Assembly: GCA_019915135.1 (NCBI GenBank)
Contig: JAHLMK010000001.1
Location: forward strand, 248,001-312,000
Length of the DNA stretch: 64,000 nucleotides
Direction: 5' to 3'
Source: Strobilurus pachycystidiatus
Taxonomy: Eukaryota > Basidiomycota > Agaricomycetes > Agaricales > Physalacriaceae
A program made the position numbers and the translations under genes. This document shows, one piece after another, positions 57,918-64,000 of this stretch. Every line of letters begins with the position of its first letter. Position 1 is the first letter of the stretch. Under the pieces are notes generated by a model. That model was not told where the DNA came from. It saw only the letters and a program-made list of their open reading frames with translations, and ran no database searches.

Positions 57918-59210
57918 TTACCAAAACGTGCAGGAAGACGTCGCACGTTTGGGATCACCGTGTCGTTGATGTTGACTGGGGCTGTATCGCCCAGATTTGA
58001 GACATCGCCTGCACAAAATGTCGGGAGGAGGCTTGCTGTAGGCTGTCATAGAGGTGAGAATCAGCTTGTGGACATCCGCGAGAAACTTACTCACAACTGT
58101 ATGTAGATGTCTGGACAGGAAGAAGCTTGATCGAAAGTCAGCGCTTTTCTTCGAGGAATTCTCTGTCGTGCCGGCGGAGAAACAGACGGCGTCGATGATG
58201 CTGTAGGTGGGAGACTTGACGACGGAGGCGTCGTTCAATGGATAGAGGAAGTTGATATACTCGGAGACAAGCTCTCAACATAAACCTAATCACCGTCTAG
58301 ACGTACTCTTCCAGCGAACGAAAATTCAGTCAATTCATCGGCACTTGAAAGCTAAGCATGTTACGATCAGGAGACGTACAGTAACCATTATGTAAGCTCT
58401 GGCATACGATAGATCTTAGCAGATAAATGACCATGAGTCTATCTTCGACGAACGATAGATAGCTGGGTACGGGCGACCCGTATACGTCTGCTTCATGAAG
58501 GAGGAAGTACGGCGAATGAGTATATGCCACTGGCAGGCATAAGGGGTTACGAACCTCGCCTGATGAACAAATGTCAGCAGAGTAATCACGACGAGAGGAA
58601 AGAAATATCACCTCGACACCCGCCAGCCAAAGGCTGCGACCACTCTCTTTCACAGAGCCACTGGCCACAGGACACAGCCTGATCGCATCACGAACATAAA
58701 CAATCCTTCATGTCAAGGACAAGACACAGGGGATGCATCGGCCCCTTAGCCGACAATGAAAGACGCGCCCGCCTCGCCTTCCACTGCTCTTCATCCTCGT
58801 TCGACGACCAGCCTCAACTCCGCCGTAGTGATAATGCTTTCTTCGATTCCAAGAAGTTCTCCGGCCTCGAGGGGGACGAAATCGCGGCTTGTACGGAATT
58901 GCTGGCCATCGCGTCATCCTAACTTGCAGGCCTCCGAATCTATCGCTGCCCACCTGTTCGACAGTTTAGTAGGAGTATACGCGGCGACACATAAAGACTG
59001 ACGACTCATCAACTTCCAAGCGTTCTTGAGTTTTTCCACAATGGTTGTCTCTGGCAATCGGGCTGGTACTTTCAGCGACAGCGCGCTTGTCCCCCTGCGC
59101 CGGCTCTCTTCAACTCCGCCCGTCCAAGAGTCCTTCAAAACGATAGAGCGCCCGTTCGGCATCAAGTACGTCTCGGAAGAGTCTTTTGCCAGGGAGGATT
59201 GAGATGACAT
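57918..59210 (-). CDS. Possible acyltransferase-like gene or remnant
   Basis: Minus-strand pieces resemble the condensation/chloramphenicol-acetyltransferase-type proteins common in mushrooms. The first piece starts MSSQSSLAKDSSETYLMPNG then RSIVLKDSWTGG (59210 to about 59140), continues LSLKVPARLPETTIVEKLKN and PTKLSNRWAAIDSEA to about 58925. A second piece RDFVPLEAGELLGIEESIIT lies about 58890-58830. A third, NDASVVKSPTYSIIDAVCFS, lies about 58236-58175. I could not splice them in phase; the middle (58680-58330) is unassigned. No HxxxDG active-site motif was found, so this may be inactive or mis-modelled. Confidence 0.35.
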
Positions 59211-60026
59211 TTGCTGTCACACCGGCGCGTCCGATGGGTGGAATTTGGAGCGCAGTGCACTGGTCGATACACAAGGATATTGACGACTCGGGAAGATGAT
59301 TGGTGTCTGGGTCAGAAATATGACGAAGGGAGGGGGGATTGTATGGGAATGGATCAAAGGGCCGGAGTTGCAGGCAGACCAAAGAGTGCTGCAGGCAATT
59401 GTGACGCTGGATATGGAGGAGCGATGGAAAACGTTGGCGGCACCTGGATCTGCGCCGGCGCGACCATTCAAGCGAAGAACGGTCTGGTTGTAGCTGAACT
59501 AAGTCATGGATCTTCCGGCGGTATCTGGCTATGACCTGGGCCTGAGGGCGCATCCTGTCGACATCTCGTACTGGTGATGGATGAGTTGTGGTGGTATCGT
59601 GTCGCTGCGTTGCATGAGGGCTGCTAGCCATCGTAAGACACGTTGGGCGGGAATGATGAGGCATGTAGAGCAGTCGTTGAGAGCATCGCGGACAGGTGAT
59701 GATGTTGTGAGGTCGATAGCCGCTAGGTATGGAAAGCTCTCTGTGGTATGCCATCAGATAGAAAGCGACGGAGCGCCGTTATTACGCACGTTCTCTTTTC
59801 CCTTCCTGGGGCTCACTTCAGCTGCACCGTCGACACGCCTTTTTTGCTCCAAAATGTGGCTTCGCTTTGAAATGAGGTGGCAACGGTGAGCGGGCCAGAG
59901 GCAATGCCGGCCAATGCGCAGAAAATGGGAGGAGATACGCAAGCAAGCATCGGTACTGATAGTCAGCGTCTGGGGGTTGCGCGGCGGTCGACGTTGTGGT
60001 CAGAGGCCTATAGTTAGACTCGTGAA
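59211..60026. other. No supported gene
   Basis: Both strands carry open frames. A plus frame at 59296-59493 reads GGGIVWEWIKGPELQADQRV and looks weakly coding; none splices or matches a family. Confidence 0.3.
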
Positions 60027-60146
60027 ACCAGTCGGTATATGACCTCACATTGATCCTTACGCACGAGGTCATGTTTGGTTCTTATTTGGTCTTTATTTGG
60101 TTCTTATTTGTGCAAGGGGAAAAGTGAGTTCATATACCGACTGGTA
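60027..60146. mobile_element. 120-bp hairpin element with 22-bp inverted repeats
   Basis: Positions 60027-60048 and 60125-60146 are inverted repeats with one mismatch (sharing tcatataccgactggt on the right arm). The loop has three near-tandem copies of ttggttcttattt (60074-60112). No target-site duplication is clear. It may be a miniature TIR element or a fragment bordering the helicase module. Confidence 0.5.
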
Positions 60147-60344
60147 GAATCCGCGGCTTTTTGGGAGGGGCCCCGGGTTGTGACAAAAGACTTAGCGAAA
60201 TTTCGCTCAATTGCTCGGCCGGGATGCCCGAGCGTCCCAGAATCCGCTCTCAAACATGGTAGATGGAATATAGCATGTAGATAAAATGATTTACTGGCTC
60301 AGCATCGTGTATATTATATGTGGCACTGAAATTTTTGGGAGGAT

Positions 60345-63228
60345 CTAAGAGGATTTTGGAGAGAAAAGTCCAAGATTGTGGAATCCGGATGACTGAGATG
60401 GATGATAGTGGTGCTGCGTCGAGGAGGTCGATGGCTGTGAGGATCTCTGGGCTGGAAGGGCGGTTCCGGCTTGGTATTCGGCTTCAAATGCAGCTTGACG
60501 CGCGGCCCAGTTCTGAGAAAATGTGGCCCAGTCCAAGGGCGGAGCTGCTGACTGGGATGGAGTGTGGGTATAGCCAGGTGTGGACAATGCTGAGTACGGG
60601 TTGTACGCGGTGTGGTAGGGTGTGTTGGGAGTGGGGAACGCGTAAGGGTTGAGTGGGCGCGTGTTCAAGCCAACGGCATGAGGCGTGAATGAAGTTCCCA
60701 TTTGGGAACTTGATCCCCGCACTGGCGTCGACAACGATGGCCCTTGATTAACGTTATCGACAACGCTCATGTTCGTTTGAGTGGGTGCCGCTGTCGCCCG
60801 CGCCCGCGCCCCAGAACTCTCCTGCTCCCCATTCTGTGCTGGGGCCGCTAGATTGGCATGGTGTGCTGAACCCCGCCCATCAGCAACTGTATCCGCTCCT
60901 CCTCTGCCTCTCCCACGTCCTCGGCCGCGCCCAGCAGTGCCACGCCCACCACCACGCCCAGGCCCACGCCCGCGCTGAGCATCGCGTCCGCCGCCACGAC
61001 CACGCCCGCGACCGGTGGCGCTGTTGTCATTCAATTCGTCATTGTCGACGTCCATGGAATCTGTAGGAATGTGTGTTGGGTCGGTCGGCAGAGACGGAGT
61101 TTCGAGTCGCTGGCGCGAAGGACTGGAATGGTGGACAGTCTCCGGCTCAGTTGTGGCCGGTCGTTTCTCTCCTCGAGGTCGAGATTTTTTGGGAAGGGGA
61201 ACAAGGTCAGGAATGTTGATGGTCTGGAGGTATGCAAGCAGCTCGTCGCCGTACTTTTCTGACCACGACCACTGCTCAGCCAGAACAAGGTCTAGCCGTC
61301 TACGTGTCTTGATGGGCCCGACCGAGGACATGAATACGAGCGTCTCGTTCTTTAGAACTGCTTCAGCCGAGAATAGCTGGCCGCGAAAATCGCGCTTCTT
61401 GACCATGGTACGCCACGTATGCAACGCGTTTTGAACTTCGATTGACGGCTGGCCCTTTCTGACAGAATATCTTTTGGGTGGTGCTTTGTAGAAGCCCGGG
61501 CGCACTGCATCGAGTAACGACGGACAACAAAGATCACAGCAAGCCACGGTTGGACCTTTGGTCGAGGTAAGATAACCGAACATCGTGATGATATAGACGT
61601 ACTGATTGTTTTGTTTTTGTAGGCCTTTTGGCATACTTTTCGCCGGCATAGCCCTGTCTGTATAAAGACGAGCAACCCCTCGTCGATCCGCTCTTCGTCG
61701 AATGGTGGGTCATCCTTCACATATATGGTGTCGTCTGCGCCGCCTTTGTGTGAGCCGCGTTTCTGTCCACGCGCAGTGCCGTGCTTTTTGTTTGTTTTTG
61801 CTTTTCCATCGTTGTTTTTTCCACCCTTCTTCTTACTTTTTGCCCCTGCCGCTTCACGTTCGCCTTTCCGTTTCTCTAACTCCGCTTGTAGATCAACACT
61901 GTACGCGGATGGTTCGACCAATAGAACCGCCCGCCCTGTTGTTCCTCTCCCGCGTGCTGCCCGCCCTGCTCTCTGTATCCAGCTAGAAAGTGAAGTGGGC
62001 AATTTCCACTGCACGACGAGCTCGATGTTGGGAATGTTGCATCCCTGGGAATGTGGTAAGCTTGTACTCAACTGCAGTTTACTGAACACTCACCATACCA
62101 GCCGCATCTGTACAAATGAGGATACGGACAATGCCTGCTCGAACCAGCCGCATGACCTCCTTACGATACTCCTTGGAATGCGCCGCATTGTAGGTTCGAA
62201 TGATACCGAGTCGGCGCAAATGCTCTGGTAAGCGCTCCGTGAGGTGATCTTCGATTTCGATGCCGACTCCAATGTTGTCTGCATAGATCCATGTCAAGGG
62301 TATGTCTTCGGGTTTGGTAATTCCCGGTGGTACGACGAAGTCCAGGTCAACATATGTGTTCATTGGGTGCTCGATTGCCCGCGCAATGAGCGAAACGTTC
62401 TGGCGCTCGTTCCCTTCGTCTATATCAACGTAATCTGTCTTGTGGAACTGGAGCTTTGCGAGTACATCTTTTTTGATGCGAGGTGTTAATGTTGCTGACA
62501 TGGCTACCACAGATGTCGACTTTGGGATAAACGCGCGGATGCTTCCAAGGGTTCCGTATTGTTTTCGAAACTGTGCTCCCCAGTGTGAGACCACATGAGC
62601 CTCATCGACAACAACAGACATCAGACGACGCGTGAAGTTCGAGTCTCGCAGAACGTTCGTCACAAAGCGCCGAGAACGCAGCATCTCTGGTGAGATCAAG
62701 ATGATTTGATACGTTCCACTGGCGATATCCTGAAACATTCTTAGAATTTGCTGAGCAATGATATGGGTGTTTCATGCCTTCAAGATTTCGGGTGTACACC
62801 CACCGTGGCTGCTATTGACCGCTATGGCAGTAAGCTTGTATTCGTCTCGAAAGGATTGAACCTTTGAAACAGGTAAGTTCATTCAGTAGTTGCAAGTAGG
62901 ATATACTAACCTGTTCATCCTGTAGTGCAATAAGTGGTGAGACCATGATGGTTACGCGCCCCTCGCTGGATGGGTGCGCGAATGGACCAGCTGCTACGCA
63001 AGTCTTCCCCCACCCTGTGGGGGCATGAATGACGACGTCTCGGCAACGTAGCTGAGCTGCGATGGCATCCGTCTGCTTTTCCCGTGGCAGTGAGTCCCAT
63101 CCAAACATCGCCTTCACCTTCCCAGCTAATCCTTCAAGTTCCTTTAGGGGTACCGGTTGGCGAGCAGCAGGGGCATTGGTAGAGCGCGGCTTGGCTTTTT
63201 GTCGATGTGCTGTTCCTAACGGCGCCAT
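60345..63228 (-). CDS. RecQ-type ATP-dependent DNA helicase
   Basis: 3'-5' SF2 DNA helicase. The N-terminus (MAPLGTAHRQKAKPRSTNA) is followed by FGWDSLPREKQTDAIAAQLR (motif 0), APTGWGKT (Walker A, motif I), IMVSPLIALQDEQ (motif Ia), LISPEMLRS, VVDEAHVVSHWGAQFRKQY (DEAH, motif II) and AMSATLTP (III). Then come LTWIYADN, CTDAAGMGCNIPNIELVVQW (V) and WIQRAGRAARG (VI). After an intron at about 61604-61560, LCRRKVCQKAYKN and CCDLCCPSLLD supply the RecQ zinc-binding cysteines. The long C-terminus is Gly/Arg-rich (RGRGRGGGR repeats), then Ser/Pro-rich, ending LFSPKSS. No HRDC domain is seen. It diverges from the plus-strand gene at 63338 across 109 bp. The type is expanded in mushroom genomes and often linked to repeats. 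Confidence 0.88.
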
Positions 63229-63337
63229 TTTCTTCGACCTGTTTGCGACTACAAAGAGAAATTGAACCCGATTTTGTGATGGTAAAAGTTTGAGAGTGTG
63301 AATTTCCTAATTGAGATATAGGCTCCTTTCTCTTCCT
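63229..63337. promoter_or_regulatory. Shared bidirectional promoter region
   Basis: Only 109 bp separate the helicase start (minus) from the start of the DUF6589-like gene (plus), so both must share upstream control. No specific motif is identified. Confidence 0.5.
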
Positions 63338-64000
63338 ATGCCCAATCGCTTCGCAGTCTTGGAAGACTTGAGCTCGCTCACAGATATCAACGAAGGGGAT
63401 GTCGAAGACCGCGACGACATTCTTATCACGTCTGATGATGACCGACCCACAACACCCACTCCACTTCCTTCGACTTCTACCTCGTTAACGGGCCGCATCT
63501 TGTCAGCAACGCGACGCAGGCAGCCGCCGCCTACAAAAGCCCATCAGCCAGATCTGGGACCTATTCAATACTCAGAGGGGTTTGATCCTAGTCCACCTCA
63601 CGTCGGCACCCGGAAGCTGGAGATCCAGAAGCAAGGGAGGGCGGACGCTCAGGTCAAGCGCGGGGTGACCATAAGTCGCCAACGGGAAGATAAACTTGCT
63701 GCTGTTGCACAGCAGACCGAACCGTTACCACCACCGGATTGGCATCGTCACGGACCGCTCTTCAAGGAGATTCTAGCAAACCTCGAGAAGGCAGGGACCT
63801 CATTCTCGGAGCTCGTCTTCTATGTCCTCGATCCGGCTTACAAGCAGGGGTTGGTACGTTGGAAGGGTTTTTATGGACAGCTCGAAAACGTCACGCGCCT
63901 TCTCAACATCTTCACGCTATCAACAACACGGGACGACGTCAGGCAGGTAGCTACGCAGTGGGCTGTTGATCATACTGTCTCTTGCGTTCGACGTGAAGCT
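63338..64000 (+). CDS. DUF6589-like protein, N-terminal part (truncated by window end)
   Basis: The open frame from ATG 63338 (MPNRFAVLEDLSSLTDINEG) runs unbroken to the window end, 221 codons. An acidic and Pro/Ser-rich N-terminus is followed by WHRHGPLFKEILANLEKAGT, then FSELVFYVLDPAYKQGLVRW, YGQLENVTRLLNIFTLSTTR and TQWAVDHTVSCVRREA. From memory these blocks resemble the region that precedes the core of DUF6589 proteins in Agaricomycetes (a helical stretch ending ...W-V-H--...RREA). The core itself is beyond the window, so the assignment is tentative. Function unknown; the family is suspected of a transposon origin. Confidence 0.5.
   Translation, partial: MPNRFAVLEDLSSLTDINEGDVEDRDDILITSDDDRPTTPTPLPSTSTSLTGRILSATRRRQPPPTKAHQPDLGPIQYSEGFDPSPPHVGTRKLEIQKQGRADAQVKRGVTISRQREDKLAAVAQQTEPLPPPDWHRHGPLFKEILANLEKAGTSFSELVFYVLDPAYKQGLVRWKGFYGQLENVTRLLNIFTLSTTRDDVRQVATQWAVDHTVSCVRREA

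Noticed and set aside
59110..59754. 214-residue minus-strand ORF
   Set aside because: Its start overlaps low-complexity His/Arg sequence; another frame over its 3' part matches acyltransferase-like blocks better.
60781..61262. Pro/Arg-rich plus-strand ORFs
   Set aside because: Antisense of the RGG-rich helicase tail.

Overview
This window comes from a filamentous basidiomycete, most likely a mushroom-forming Agaricomycete. The genes are split by many introns of roughly 45-60 nt, and several products belong to families I know almost only from Agaricomycetes (DUF6534, DUF6535, DUF7918, a DUF6589-like N-terminus). I located introns by hand from GT/GC...AG sites, reading-phase agreement and family alignment from memory. 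Gene identities are therefore firmer than exact starts.

Layout. 0.4-9.8 kb: an NAD(P)-binding epimerase/NmrA-type gene, a gene with three homeodomains, cytochrome c oxidase subunit V, a DUF7918 gene and a seven-zinc-knuckle GIS2/CNBP-type protein. 10-16 kb: a rearranged accessory block. It holds a nucleotidyltransferase-like gene, a decayed direct copy of it about 4 kb away, a perfect 200-bp inverted copy of one of its exons inside a 41-bp foldback, a second NTase-like gene with an in-frame stop, and a small MITE. 16.7-22.9 kb: a disordered protein and two tandem ketopantoate-reductase paralogs, one with a mitochondrial-type presequence. 23.0-24.6 kb: a 1.6-kb element with 52-bp terminal inverted repeats.

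25-32 kb: an amino-acid permease with one nonsense codon, a Cys-cluster coiled-coil protein, a MYND-finger protein and a Ser-rich coiled-coil protein. 33.0-34.6 kb: a trinucleotide array and a 1.1-kb TIR element with a target-site duplication. 35.5-44.5 kb: an F-box-like acidic protein, a GNAT acetyltransferase, a PHO80-type cyclin, a BEM46-like hydrolase and a small basic protein. 45.4-56.7 kb: a DUF6534 membrane protein, a cytochrome P450, a large membrane glycoprotein-like gene and a DUF6535 gene with one frameshift. 57-60 kb: weakly supported acyltransferase-like pieces and a small hairpin element. 60.3-64 kb: a RecQ-type helicase divergently paired with a DUF6589-like gene that runs off the window.

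Metabolic genes (oxidase subunit, ketopantoate reductases, P450, permease, hydrolase) are scattered and form no evident cluster. The strongest second-look items are the three TIR elements, the exon-capturing foldback, five candidate GC-AG introns (one supported by a GT-AG paralog), and the helicase/DUF6589-like divergent pair.
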